DNA of 64,000 nt from Gammaproteobacteria bacterium (GTDB lineage Bacteria; Pseudomonadota; Gammaproteobacteria; QNFE01): positions 1-64,000 of the forward strand of contig QNFE01000006.1 in NCBI GenBank assembly GCA_003645455.1, in the 5' to 3' direction. How positions within the stretch are numbered: the first letter of the stretch is position 1; each line of letters begins with the position of its first letter. This document shows positions 30,794 through 41,422 of this stretch, one piece after another. A model generated the notes under the pieces. That model was not told the origin of the DNA, did no database searches, and was given only the letters and a program-made list of their open reading frames with translations. Made by a program: the position numbers and the translations under genes.

Positions 30794-32215
30794 TCAAAAT
30801 AATGAATTATTTATCCATAGATGGCAAACAATGCTCCCTGCATAACCCAAGGCTATAACCGGAGTCCATTTCAAATGTCCGAAAAAAGTATATTTACCAC
30901 GAGCAAGACCCATAAGAGCAACCCCTGCGGCCGAACCAATTGATAATAAACTGCCCCCAACACCTGCGGTTAAAGTTACAAGCAACCATTGACCTGTCGA
31001 CATCTCAGGGTTCATAGTTAAAACTGCAAACATAACCGGAATATTATCAATAATAGCGGAGAGAATGCCTACCAAAATATTAGCATTTGTAGCACCTAAG
31101 TCTTGATACATAAAATTAGATGCAAGGGTAAGATAACCCATAACTCCCAAAGCACCAACACACAAAACTACCCCATAAAAAAATAATAAAGTATCCCACT
31201 CGGCACGCGAGACTTTGTTAAAAATATCAAAACCTACACCTGCATCGGCATGAGTTGTACTCGCTGATATATCTATTTGTTGTCTGATATAACGTCCTTT
31301 GGTTTTTTTTAAATAAAAACCAAAAAACTGCAACAGTGAAAAACCTGTCATCATCCCAATTACAGGTGGTAAGTGTAAATAAGAGTGAAAAGATACTGCA
31401 AAAGATATAGTGATTAAAAATAAAAATATGACAAAAATAGCACCTCTTTTTAATTTTGCATCGCTGCCTGAGGTCGTAGGTTTATCTTGGGGAATAAAAA
31501 AGTGCATAATAATAGCAGGGATTAAAAAATTGACAACAGATGGCACAAAAAGCAAGAAGAAAGTGCTAAATGGCACGATACCTTTTTGCCACACCATAAG
31601 AGTTGTAATGTCTCCAAAAGGTGAGAATGCACCACCTGCATTAGCTGCAACTACAATATTAATGCAAGCAATTGAGATAAATTTAGCATTATGTTTGCCA
31701 ACTGCTAACACCACAGCACACATCAAAAGAGCGGTGGTAAGGTTATCAGCCACAGGTGAGACAAAAAAAGCAATCCAGCCTGTAACCCAAAATAATTGTC
31801 GATATGAAAAACCTTTTTTAATAAGCCAAACTTTCAGAACTTTAAAAATATTTCGCTCGTTCATGGTGTTGATATAGGTCATAGCAACCAACAAAAATAA
31901 AAATAATTCGGCATATTCTAAAATATTATGACGAACTGCCTCTTCTACTGTGTGTCCATATTTACCAGGATCTAAATGAGCATAGTAATAAGCTAACATA
32001 GCCCACATAATTCCAGCAGCGAGAATAACAGGTTTTGATTTACGCAAATGAGTAAATTCCTCACTCATCACAACAAGATAGGCGATAATAAAAATAGCAA
32101 TGGCACTAAGACCTAAGGTGGTGCCAGTTAAGTCAATTCGATTTGCAAAATTAACCTCAACCGCATAAAGATTAAAAGGAACAAAAATTGTTAATAAAAA
32201 GATAAGTTTTTTCAT
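30794..32215 (-). CDS. nhaD: NhaD-type Na+/H+ antiporter (ORF track start 32251)
   Basis: Long hydrophobic protein; SPVADNLTTALLMCAVVLAVG, AGGAFSPFGDITTLMVW, AIIDNIPVMFAVL. Confidence 0.9.
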   Translation of the reverse strand: MKKLIFLLTIFVPFNLYAVEVNFANRIDLTGTTLGLSAIAIFIIAYLVVMSEEFTHLRKSKPVILAAGIMWAMLAYYYAHLDPGKYGHTVEEAVRHNILEYAELFLFLLVAMTYINTMNERNIFKVLKVWLIKKGFSYRQLFWVTGWIAFFVSPVADNLTTALLMCAVVLAVGKHNAKFISIACINIVVAANAGGAFSPFGDITTLMVWQKGIVPFSTFFLLFVPSVVNFLIPAIIMHFFIPQDKPTTSGSDAKLKRGAIFVIFLFLITISFAVSFHSYLHLPPVIGMMTGFSLLQFFGFYLKKTKGRYIRQQIDISASTTHADAGVGFDIFNKVSRAEWDTLLFFYGVVLCVGALGVMGYLTLASNFMYQDLGATNANILVGILSAIIDNIPVMFAVLTMNPEMSTGQWLLVTLTAGVGGSLLSIGSAAGVALMGLARGKYTFFGHLKWTPVIALGYAGSIVCHLWINNSLF

Positions 32216-32844
32216 ATGTTTTTCATTTCCCATGTGTTGTGAATATGACAAAATAATTCTGCTGTTTTTTGGGTATCATATATTGCCGAATGGGCATTCT
32301 TTTCATTCCATCCTAATCCTGCATACTCAACAGATTTTGATAAAACTGTTTGCCCTATGGTAAGACCTGCCAAAGAAACGGTATCAAAGGTGCTAAACTT
32401 ATGGAATGGGTTGCGTTTTATGCCACATCTATCAACCGCAGATCTTACAAAAGATAAATCAAAAGTTGCATTATGTCCCACCAAAATTGCTCGATTGCAA
32501 TTAGAGGCTTTTATTGCTGTTCGAATTGATTTAAATATATAACCCAAAGCTTGGCTTTCATCACGTGCTGCCCGTAGTGGATGATCTGGTTTTATGCCAT
32601 TTATTTTTAAAGCTGATTCTTCTATGTTTGCACCCTCAAATGGTTTTACATGGGTGCTGTTGCATTCACCAGGATACAACATCCCCTTTTCATCCATATG
32701 AATAACTATGGCTGCTATTTCCAATAGGGCATCAGTTTGTGAGTTTAGGCCACCAGTTTCTACATCTACCACGACAGGTAAAAAACCACGAAATCTATCT
32801 TCTATGTTAATTGTTTTACCAGGAATATATTTATTTTCTTTCAT
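32212..32844 (-). CDS. rnt: Ribonuclease T
   Basis: FRGFLPVVVDVETGG…ALLEIAA…LVGHNATFDLSFV…HSAIYDTQKTAELF (DEDD exonuclease). Confidence 0.93.
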   Translation of the reverse strand: MKENKYIPGKTINIEDRFRGFLPVVVDVETGGLNSQTDALLEIAAIVIHMDEKGMLYPGECNSTHVKPFEGANIEESALKINGIKPDHPLRAARDESQALGYIFKSIRTAIKASNCNRAILVGHNATFDLSFVRSAVDRCGIKRNPFHKFSTFDTVSLAGLTIGQTVLSKSVEYAGLGWNEKNAHSAIYDTQKTAELFCHIHNTWEMKNI

Positions 32845-32854
32845 TTTGTTTTGT

Positions 32855-32884
32855 AAAAAAAAGGTGCCATAAACACACCTTTTT
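32855..32884 (-). terminator. Rho-independent terminator downstream of pgpA-lspA
   Basis: Minus strand AAAAAGGTGTGTTTATGGCACCTTTTTTTT. Confidence 0.7.
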
Positions 32885-32972
32885 CTGTTCGTGCAAAGGT
32901 CTCATAATACTCATGGTATTTCCAAAAACATAAAATAAAAACTATAACAAAAATCAATATTGTTGTCAAACA

Positions 32973-33446
32973 TTAACTATTTTTAGGCTCTCTGATGCTG
33001 ATTATTATTAACAATATAGCCCCACAGGTTATGCTACTATCTGCGATATTAAAGGACGGCCAATAATATCCGCCGATGTGAAAGTGCAAAAAATCAATAA
33101 CATATCCTAAATAAATTCTGTCAATCAAATTACCAATAGCACCGCCTATTATTAAAATCAAAGCGGTAGCTTGATATTTTTGATAAGGCTTGGTTCTTTT
33201 TAACCACACTAACAATATGATGCTAATAACAAGGCTTAGGATTAAAAATAACCATCTTTGCCAACCGCCGGCACTTGATAAAAAACTAAATGCTGCTCCG
33301 TGATTGTATAACAGGGTTAAATCAAAAAATGACAAAACTTTTTGAGACACTCCAAGAGTTAAGTTATTATCTGCAATTATTTTGGTTATCTGATCTGCGA
33401 TAATAATCAAAAAAATAAAACTTAAATTTTTATTAAAAAATGACAT
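32973..33446 (-). CDS. lspA: Lipoprotein signal peptidase
   Basis: ADQITKIIADNNL, LLYNHGAAFSFLS, GGAIGNLIDRIYLGYVIDFLHFH…FNIADSSITCGA. Confidence 0.96.
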   Translation of the reverse strand: MSFFNKNLSFIFLIIIADQITKIIADNNLTLGVSQKVLSFFDLTLLYNHGAAFSFLSSAGGWQRWLFLILSLVISIILLVWLKRTKPYQKYQATALILIIGGAIGNLIDRIYLGYVIDFLHFHIGGYYWPSFNIADSSITCGAILLIIISIREPKNS

Positions 33447-33891
33447 AAATTTGTAATAATATTAAAGTAAATAAACCTGCTACAATGTCGTCCAACATTA
33501 TACCAAGACCGCCTTTGATTTTTTTATCAATCAAACCTATCGGATAAGGTTTTAAAATATCAAAAAAACGAAATAAAATAAAACCTAACAATAAATTGGT
33601 ATTAGTGGTTTCAATATATAAAAAACTAACAAAGATACCGGCAAATTCGTCCCAAACTATCGCTGCCGGATCATCATTTTTAAAATATTTTAAAGCTTTA
33701 TTACATATAAAAACTCCACTAATAATAACAATCAAAGTTATTAATGCATAAATAAAATCTGAAAATTGTTTAAAAAAAACGACCAAAATTAAAGCCGCCA
33801 GCGAGCCAAAGGTGCCAGGGGCATATCGAACCAAACCACTACCGAACCCTGTTGATAGCAAAAAAATAGGATTTAAGATATTTTTTTTCAT
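33433..33891 (-). CDS. pgpA: Phosphatidylglycerophosphatase A
   Basis: GFGSGLVRYAPGTFGSLAAL; IVWDEFAGIFVSF; MLDDIVAGLF. Confidence 0.94.
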   Translation of the reverse strand: MKKNILNPIFLLSTGFGSGLVRYAPGTFGSLAALILVVFFKQFSDFIYALITLIVIISGVFICNKALKYFKNDDPAAIVWDEFAGIFVSFLYIETTNTNLLLGFILFRFFDILKPYPIGLIDKKIKGGLGIMLDDIVAGLFTLILLQIYVIF

Positions 33892-33948
33892 ACTCTATTA
33901 TTTAAAAACAAGTATAATACATTTTTTTCTTTTTTTAAGTTTTATTTT

Positions 33949-35031
33949 ATGGTTATAATTCCCTTATACAGAAAATTTTCGTTGTTATTGTTGGTTTTTT
34001 TTATGGCATCTTGTGGTTCTGATTTGGACTCTTTTGCAAAAGATGATAAAAACACAGAGGCAAAATATGCTAAATTGTTGCAAATCACAACAGATAATAG
34101 CCAAAATTATCTAAATTATCCAGCGGTGGTCGGATCGCAACAATTAAGAGTTTTGAGTTTTGAGGTTGGTGGTATGGTAGATGAGATAAATGTCACAGAA
34201 GGTCAAGACGTCAAAAAAGGTACTGTATTGGCAAAATTAAACCAACAAAATCTGTTGTCTAAACTCTCATCAGCTAAATCACTATTTAAAATCTCTAATA
34301 AAGAATATCAAAGGTCGTTGAGGCTTATCAAACAAGATGCTATATCTCGTAGTAAATTAGAAGCAAGACGATCACAAAGAGACATCAATAAAGCTCAACT
34401 TGATACTGCCAAAAAAGCCTTGCAAGATTCGGTCATAATTGCTCCATTCTCAGGTGCAATATCCAGCATATCAATTGAAAAAAGGCAAGTTATTGCACCT
34501 GGACATAAAGCAATAACAATTCTTGGAGAAACTGGTTTAGAGGTTAAATTCAATATATCGTCTAATATAATTGTGAACTCTAAAAAAACCGACAAATCTA
34601 AATTCAAACCATATATAGTTTTAAATGCAAAACCTAATTTAAAAATCCCTGCCAAATTCAAAGAAGTATCGCTTGAAGCTGATTCAGCAACTCAAACATA
34701 TGAGATAACTTTGTCTTTTGATAAGCAAGATGGCCTTAATATTTTACCCGGCATGAGTGCTATGGTATGGTTCAAGAACCCTGAAAACTTTAACAAAAAA
34801 GCAAACAAAATAACCATTCCTCTGCAATCTGTAGGGATAGAAAAAAACAAAAATTTTGTTTGGATTGTTGATGACAAATCAAAAAAAGTAGTGAAACAAT
34901 ATATCAAAATTAAAAAAGGAATTGGCGATAAAGTTACAGTTTTGGTGGGATTAAATAATGGCGATACAATTGTTATATCTGGTATTTACCAACTAACAGA
35001 AGGCATGTTAGTAAAAGCTTGGCATAAATAA
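33949..35031 (+). CDS. RND efflux periplasmic adaptor subunit
   Basis: Lipoprotein-like N-terminus MASCGS; HlyD/biotinyl-lipoyl and beta-barrel region; upstream of RND pump. Confidence 0.9.
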   Translation: MVIIPLYRKFSLLLLVFFMASCGSDLDSFAKDDKNTEAKYAKLLQITTDNSQNYLNYPAVVGSQQLRVLSFEVGGMVDEINVTEGQDVKKGTVLAKLNQQNLLSKLSSAKSLFKISNKEYQRSLRLIKQDAISRSKLEARRSQRDINKAQLDTAKKALQDSVIIAPFSGAISSISIEKRQVIAPGHKAITILGETGLEVKFNISSNIIVNSKKTDKSKFKPYIVLNAKPNLKIPAKFKEVSLEADSATQTYEITLSFDKQDGLNILPGMSAMVWFKNPENFNKKANKITIPLQSVGIEKNKNFVWIVDDKSKKVVKQYIKIKKGIGDKVTVLVGLNNGDTIVISGIYQLTEGMLVKAWHK

Positions 35032-35033
35032 TT

Positions 35034-38000
35034 ATGAATCTTGCAGAATTTTCTATAAAAAATAAATTATTAACCATAATTGTTGTTTTGTTGATGATAG
35101 GTGGCGGCTGGAATGCTTATCAAAATATGGATAGGTTTGAAGACCCAGAGTTCACTATTCGTACCGCTTTGATTTATACTCAATATCCAGGGGCCGACCC
35201 ACAAGAGGTTGATAATGAGGTATCACAACCTTTGGTAAAAGCCCTACAACAAATGCAAGAAATAAAAGAAATTAGATCAAAATCTACCGCCGGTTTGTCA
35301 GAGTTATCTATTGATATAAAATTTAAGTTCTCACCAACAAAAGATAGTTTGCAGTTAATATGGACAAAAATTAGAAACAAATTAAAAGATACTGAAAACT
35401 CTCTGCCAAGTGGAGTGTCTGCTGCTGCTGTTTATGATGATTTTGGCGATGTGTATGGATTGTATTATTTTATAACTGGCAATGATTTTTCTGCCGCTGA
35501 GCTGCGAGCATATGCCAAACAACTGCAAAAAGAAATCCTCCAAGTAGAGGGCGTGGGAAAGGTGCAACTCTTAGGAGAGCAACAAGAGTCAATTTTTATT
35601 GAAATTTCCCAAGAAAATGTAAATAGATTAGGTCCATCAATCACAAATCTACAAAACACTCTACAACAACAAAACTCGGTTGTTTTCGCAGGAGATGTTG
35701 TCATAGGAGATTATCGTATCGTAATAGACCCATCAGGATCGATTGATTCTGTCAAATCAATTCAAAATCTCTTAGTGACCAGTATCAACGGCAAAAGAAT
35801 TTACCTCAAAGATATTGCAAATGTTTATATGGGATACAAAACCCCATCTGAAAAAATTGTCCGCTACAATGGTAAACCTGCCATAGCTTTGGGGGTTGCT
35901 AATGTTGGTGGTGGCAATGTGGTTGTAATGGGCAAAAAAGTAGATAAAAAACTAATTGAATCTCAAAAAAGTCGACCTCTGGGTATAGAGGTATCTAATT
36001 TTTATCATCAAGGGGCATCGGTTGAATCATCAGTAAACGGTTTCATTATCAATGTCATATTAGCTATAATTATTATTGTTATCTCTTTATTGCTTTCAAT
36101 GGGGGTCCGATCTTCTCTGGTTATGGTGTTGGTGCTTCTTATAACAGTGGCTGCCACTCTGGCAACTATGAACATAATCGGTATTCCGCTTCATCGCATC
36201 TCATTGGGAGCTTTAATAATCTCTTTGGGGATGATGGTAAATAATGCTTTGGTGATTACCGAGGCAATATTAGTAGGAGTCCAACAAGGAAAATCAAAAC
36301 TTGATGTGGCTAAAAAAATTGTCTCTGAAACTCAATGGGCCTTACTGGCAGGGACTCTGGTGGGTGTGGTGGCATTTGCTCCAATTGGTTTTGCCCCAGG
36401 CGAGATAGCAGAGTTTACCGGAGATTTATTTTGGGTAATTATGATTGCATTGTTATATAGTTGGATTTTTGCTCTTACCATTACTCCTCTGAGTTGTTAT
36501 TGGATATTTCCTAATAAAATCACAAAAAATACTAAAAAAACCCCAAGTAAATTTTTCAGTAAATTCGAACAAATGATAGGCTGGTCGTTAAAACATCGTT
36601 GGTATGTCATAGGTGTTAGTGTATTTTTATTTGCATTTTCTATATGGGGTACAAAATTTATGACTCATGGTTTGTTCCCTCAAACTACATTGCCACAGGT
36701 GATTGTTAACTATTGGTTGCCAGAGGGCACAAAAATTGAAAAAACCCAACAAGATATGGAAAAAATTGAAAAATTTGCCTTAAAAATGGAGGGAGTAAAT
36801 GCCGTGCAAACACTCATTGGCGGAGGTGGCATTCGTTATATGTTAACCTACGAATCGGAGTCAAACAATAGCTCATATGGTCAGCTAATTGTGCGTGTTG
36901 ATGATTACACCACCATCAACAGCATGATTCCAAAATTTCAGAAATTTATTGCAAAAAACTTCCCAGATGCTACCGCCAAAGCTTGGAAAACTAAATTAGG
37001 ACCAGGTGGAGGAGCATCAATAGAAGCAGAATTTAGCGGCCCTGATATAAATGTGTTAAGTGATCTTGTCCAACAGGCTAAAAAAATTATGTTGGATGAT
37101 GATGGTGCTTTATTAGTAAAAGATGATTGGCGACAACCAGTGAATGTCATAAAACCGATATATTCAGAAATAAAAGCAAGTCGTGCAGGAGTTACGAGAG
37201 TAGATTTATCAAATGCAATAAAAGAGCATTATGTGGGAAAACAAGTCGGACAATATCGTCAAAAAGATGATTTAATTCCAATTATTTGGCAAACACCAGA
37301 AACCAAAAGAGCCAACATAAATAGCATAAAAACTATTCAAATTCTCAGCAAAACAACAGGCAAGATGGTGCCAATTACCCAAATTACAGATGGATTTGAG
37401 ACAATTTGGCGACATGGACAGATTCGCAGTCAAGATAGAATTTATCGGATGAAAGCACAATCTGATCCTCACAATGATGAATTGCCTGAAACTTTTTTAA
37501 GAAGAATTGAGAATGACATTAAAAATATCAATCTGCCACATGGTTATAGTTTTAATTGGGGCGGAGAAAGAGGCGATTCAGACGAAGCTATGGGTAATTT
37601 GATGAAAACTATACCCTTAGGTTTATTAGCTATGATTTTGATAGTTGTGGTTTCATTCGGCACAATTAAACAACCTCTGTTGATTTGGTTAGTTGTGCCA
37701 CTTGCAACAATTGGAGTTGTTTTTGGGTTGGTTGTTACCAGATTTCCTATGGAATTTATGGGGATATTGGGATCAATCTCATTATCTGGTTTGTTGATTC
37801 AAAATGGAATAATTCTGGTGGAGAAAATTGACTCTGAAATCGCCAAAGGCAAGCCTCGTTTTGATGCTGTTATAAGTTCTACTGCCAGCCGTGTTCGTCC
37901 GGTATTGCTAGGCGCTTTGACAACAATTTTAGGATTTATTCCACTGTTTTTTGATGCCTTTTTTCAATCTATGTCAGTTGTAATTGTGTTTGGTTTGGGT

Positions 38001-38084
38001 TTCGCTACTATTCTTACTTTATTTATTGTGCCAGTTTTATATTCTTTATTTTTTAAAATAAGCATTAAAGAGACCGCATTATGA
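35034..38084 (+). CDS. RND efflux inner-membrane transporter (AcrB/MdtB family)
   Basis: 1016 aa; TQYPGADPQEVDNEVSQPL; two TM bundles with large periplasmic loops. Confidence 0.95.
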   Translation: MNLAEFSIKNKLLTIIVVLLMIGGGWNAYQNMDRFEDPEFTIRTALIYTQYPGADPQEVDNEVSQPLVKALQQMQEIKEIRSKSTAGLSELSIDIKFKFSPTKDSLQLIWTKIRNKLKDTENSLPSGVSAAAVYDDFGDVYGLYYFITGNDFSAAELRAYAKQLQKEILQVEGVGKVQLLGEQQESIFIEISQENVNRLGPSITNLQNTLQQQNSVVFAGDVVIGDYRIVIDPSGSIDSVKSIQNLLVTSINGKRIYLKDIANVYMGYKTPSEKIVRYNGKPAIALGVANVGGGNVVVMGKKVDKKLIESQKSRPLGIEVSNFYHQGASVESSVNGFIINVILAIIIIVISLLLSMGVRSSLVMVLVLLITVAATLATMNIIGIPLHRISLGALIISLGMMVNNALVITEAILVGVQQGKSKLDVAKKIVSETQWALLAGTLVGVVAFAPIGFAPGEIAEFTGDLFWVIMIALLYSWIFALTITPLSCYWIFPNKITKNTKKTPSKFFSKFEQMIGWSLKHRWYVIGVSVFLFAFSIWGTKFMTHGLFPQTTLPQVIVNYWLPEGTKIEKTQQDMEKIEKFALKMEGVNAVQTLIGGGGIRYMLTYESESNNSSYGQLIVRVDDYTTINSMIPKFQKFIAKNFPDATAKAWKTKLGPGGGASIEAEFSGPDINVLSDLVQQAKKIMLDDDGALLVKDDWRQPVNVIKPIYSEIKASRAGVTRVDLSNAIKEHYVGKQVGQYRQKDDLIPIIWQTPETKRANINSIKTIQILSKTTGKMVPITQITDGFETIWRHGQIRSQDRIYRMKAQSDPHNDELPETFLRRIENDIKNINLPHGYSFNWGGERGDSDEAMGNLMKTIPLGLLAMILIVVVSFGTIKQPLLIWLVVPLATIGVVFGLVVTRFPMEFMGILGSISLSGLLIQNGIILVEKIDSEIAKGKPRFDAVISSTASRVRPVLLGALTTILGFIPLFFDAFFQSMSVVIVFGLGFATILTLFIVPVLYSLFFKISIKETAL

Positions 38085-39466
38085 AAAATATATTCAAAAT
38101 AAATATCTTGTTAGTTTTGTTGTCTATAATCATCTCTTGTGCCACAGATACCAGCGGTGATGTCAAGGATGCCACAGATACAGCCATCAATGCTCCTGAT
38201 AAATTTAGCACCAACAATCTGGATAAAACAGACGATATTTCACCTAAATGGTTATCAGGTTTTAATGATCCATTGATGTTAAAGTTTATCAAAGAAGTTA
38301 TAAAAAATAACTATGATTTAAAAATAGCGGCTTTAAATATGAATAAATCATGGTTGCTGGCAAAACAAGCAGGTTCTGCTTTATATCCGACCTTAGATTT
38401 ATCCATCAATCAGACCGAACAGGGTGTGCTTGATGATACTGATGTTCCTAACAGTAAATCAGGCACAATTGCTCTGCAAACCAGTTGGGAATTAGATTTA
38501 TGGGGCAGAATAAGCTCTGGTGTAAAATCAGCCGAAGCACATGCTCAATCGGTTGAGGCGGACTATCTTTTTGCTCAATACTCATTATCTGCAGGTGTAG
38601 CAAAAAATTACATCAAAATTATTGAAACAAAATTACAAACAGAAATTGCCATCAAGAATTTAAAAATTATTCAAGAGATTGTCCGTATTACTGAAGCAAA
38701 ATATGAGAGTGGTGCATCATCATCTTTGGATGTGGCATTGGGTCTTAGCAATCTATCATCAGCACAAGAGCAACTCATAATTATCAAAAAAGTCCAAAGA
38801 GACAGTATGCGTGCTTTGGAATTTTTATTAGGTCGTTATCCTAATGCTCAATTAGAGGTAGCAAATAAATTACCGAACACTCCACCACCGCCATCTGTGG
38901 GACTTCCGTCACAAATATTAGAAAGACGTCCTGACATTATATCGGCTGAGAGAAACATTGCATCAGCATTTGATGCCACAGAACAAAAAAAAGCCGCTCG
39001 TTTGCCTAGTTTTTCATTAACTGGCACCTTAGCTAGCACATCCGACTCATTATCTAATGCTGTAAAATTTGATACTGTTGGTTGGCAATTAAGCGCTAAT
39101 ATACTGGCTCCATTATTTGATGCCGGCAGACGAAAAATTGATATGCAGATTGCCACAGAGACCCAAAAACAAGCGGTTGTAAATTATACAAAAACTGCCA
39201 TGAGTGCATTTTTAGAGGTTGAAAAAAATCTTGATCAAGGGGTGGCATTATCAAAGAGACAAATTCAATTATTAGAGGCTCAAAAACAAAGTAACAAAGC
39301 ATATAATATCGCCCAATTACGCTACAAAGAGGGCGAAATAAGTCTCTTGGATACTATTCAGATTCAACAAAAAGCAATTGTTGCAGATAGCAATGTGCTG
39401 TCAATCAAGCAAGCATTATTAGAGCAAAGAATTAATTTATATCTATCCCTTGGTGGCAGTTGGTAG
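38081..39466 (+). CDS. Outer-membrane efflux lipoprotein (TolC/NodT/OprM family)
   Basis: SWELDLWGRI; ERRPDIISAERNIASA; paired OEP repeats. Confidence 0.94.
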   Translation: MKNIFKINILLVLLSIIISCATDTSGDVKDATDTAINAPDKFSTNNLDKTDDISPKWLSGFNDPLMLKFIKEVIKNNYDLKIAALNMNKSWLLAKQAGSALYPTLDLSINQTEQGVLDDTDVPNSKSGTIALQTSWELDLWGRISSGVKSAEAHAQSVEADYLFAQYSLSAGVAKNYIKIIETKLQTEIAIKNLKIIQEIVRITEAKYESGASSSLDVALGLSNLSSAQEQLIIIKKVQRDSMRALEFLLGRYPNAQLEVANKLPNTPPPPSVGLPSQILERRPDIISAERNIASAFDATEQKKAARLPSFSLTGTLASTSDSLSNAVKFDTVGWQLSANILAPLFDAGRRKIDMQIATETQKQAVVNYTKTAMSAFLEVEKNLDQGVALSKRQIQLLEAQKQSNKAYNIAQLRYKEGEISLLDTIQIQQKAIVADSNVLSIKQALLEQRINLYLSLGGSW

Positions 39467-39500
39467 CCAAAATACCCAATAAAATGATAACAAAACATAA

Positions 39501-40499
39501 ATGAGGTGTTTGTATAAATATCTATTATTTTTATTGCTCGCTTTGATGGGAAGCAAATCACAGGCAATACAATTATCAACTCAGGTTTATAATGATTATT
39601 TTGCCGGCACAGATCAGTATTTTACCAATGGCATTGTTATAAGTTGGTTGGATGACACAATTGACTATGATGATAATTCGCAATTTTTTAGCAGTGGCAT
39701 AAAAAATATTGTCAACAACATTCCGTTTTTTAATCTTGATGAGAATAAAAAATATAACGCAGGCTCTGCTTTGTATCATATTATCATAACTCCTGTGGAT
39801 ACCACCAAAACAACAGCACAGTATGACGACATTCCTTATGCAGGTTATGTGGCACAATCATTTTATCTTTTTGAATGGAACAAAACAGAATTTAATGAAT
39901 ATAGAATTGAGTTTGGTGTAGTAGGAAAACAGGCAAGAGCAGAACAGGTGCAGAACAATTTTCATTCATTGATTGGTGTTGAAAAATCTCATGGTTGGCA
40001 AACACAATTGCCTACTAAATGGATATTAAACACAATGTTCAGATATGGTAAAATAAGTTATAATAATCAAAATGATACTTTAAGCTCTGATTGGTTTAAT
40101 CATTATGGTGCAGGTCTTGGCAATTTTCAAAACCATATTTTTGCAGGAAGTATTTATCGGATAGGACAAAATTACCAACAAAATTTTAATGTTCATTATC
40201 CGTATTTAAAAGAAGAAGCGTCTTTGTTAAAGACCACAAACAACAGAAAAGGTTTTGGCTGGGCTTTAAGTGGTGGCATCAACATTCAAGCAGTGTCATA
40301 TTTATATATTTTGGACAAAGCAAAAGAAGAAGGTTATAAAATTGATAAAAAACCACAATCCGCATCTTTGTATTTGGGGTTAGATTTGCTTTATAATTCT
40401 CATAAACTTACAGGTTATTACCAAGCACATTCATCAGCAACATACAATGTAGACAGTTCACAAATTTTTGGCGGTTTTATGTATTCATATCAATTTTAA
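39501..40499 (+). CDS. LpxR-family lipid A deacylase (DUF2219)
   Basis: VYNDYFAGTDQYFTNGIVISW…DDIPYAGYVAQSFYLFEW…FGVVGKQARAEQVQNNFHSLIG…HGWQTQL. Confidence 0.87.
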   Translation: MRCLYKYLLFLLLALMGSKSQAIQLSTQVYNDYFAGTDQYFTNGIVISWLDDTIDYDDNSQFFSSGIKNIVNNIPFFNLDENKKYNAGSALYHIIITPVDTTKTTAQYDDIPYAGYVAQSFYLFEWNKTEFNEYRIEFGVVGKQARAEQVQNNFHSLIGVEKSHGWQTQLPTKWILNTMFRYGKISYNNQNDTLSSDWFNHYGAGLGNFQNHIFAGSIYRIGQNYQQNFNVHYPYLKEEASLLKTTNNRKGFGWALSGGINIQAVSYLYILDKAKEEGYKIDKKPQSASLYLGLDLLYNSHKLTGYYQAHSSATYNVDSSQIFGGFMYSYQF

Positions 40500-40612
40500 A
40501 ATAATTTTTGATTACAAACTATAATCAAAAAAAATTTGTGAGAATATAGTTGGGACATTTGTTTAAAAAACAAGTATAATACATTTTTTTTATGAATTAA
40601 ATTTATTTTATT

Positions 40613-41422
40613 ATGCTGTATCATTTTTTATCAGTAATTATTTTTTATCTAAGTCGCCAAAAAATATGGGGTATAAATTTAATTATAAAAATTTATATCA
40701 AAATATATAAAGTTGATATGTCAATTGCAAAATATCAAAATATCTCTCATTATAAAACTTTAAATCAATTTTTTACCAGAGAGATTAAAAAATCAGCCCG
40801 TCCGATAGATAACGACAACAAATCAATAACAAGTCCTGTTGATGGGGCAATATCACAATTTGGTGTTATAAATAACGGCACAATAATTCAAGCAAAAAAC
40901 CACAATTATCAATTATCAGATTTAATCGCAAACGACAGCCCAGAGATTAAAAATTTTGAAAACGGTCATTTTATAACAATTTATCTCTCGCCAAAAGATT
41001 ATCATCGTATCCATATGGCATCAGACGGCATCATTCAAAAAATGACTCATATCCCTGGCAAACTTTTTAGTGTCTCGGCAAAAACAGTCAACAAAACTCC
41101 TAATTTATTCGCCCGCAACGAAAGATTGGTGTGCCTTTTTAAAAACAATGATGGCTTTAAATTCGGACAAATATTAGTAGCAGCGGTTAATGTAAGTGCG
41201 ATTGAAACCACCTGGGCGGGTTTAATTAAAGCACAAAAAAACAAACAAATTAAAAAAACCTCATATTCAAAACAACCGCAAATCAAAAAAGGCGATGAAA
41301 TGGGGCGATTTAATATGGGTTCTACGGTAATTTTATTGTTCCCTGAAAAAATAAAATTTGCCAGTAATTTAAAAATAGGGCAAGATATTCAACTCGGCAA
41401 CAAAATTGCTATAAAATTATGA
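40613..41422 (+). CDS. psd: Phosphatidylserine decarboxylase
   Basis: LNQFFTREIKKSARPID; SPVDGAISQFG; HRIHMASDG; FNMGSTVILLFPE (GST processing site). Confidence 0.96.
   Translation: MLYHFLSVIIFYLSRQKIWGINLIIKIYIKIYKVDMSIAKYQNISHYKTLNQFFTREIKKSARPIDNDNKSITSPVDGAISQFGVINNGTIIQAKNHNYQLSDLIANDSPEIKNFENGHFITIYLSPKDYHRIHMASDGIIQKMTHIPGKLFSVSAKTVNKTPNLFARNERLVCLFKNNDGFKFGQILVAAVNVSAIETTWAGLIKAQKNKQIKKTSYSKQPQIKKGDEMGRFNMGSTVILLFPEKIKFASNLKIGQDIQLGNKIAIKL

Noticed and set aside
32892-32903. tgcaaaggtctc resembling a MITE terminus downstream of lspA
   Set aside because: Only 12 bp with no partner end; could be chance or a solo remnant.
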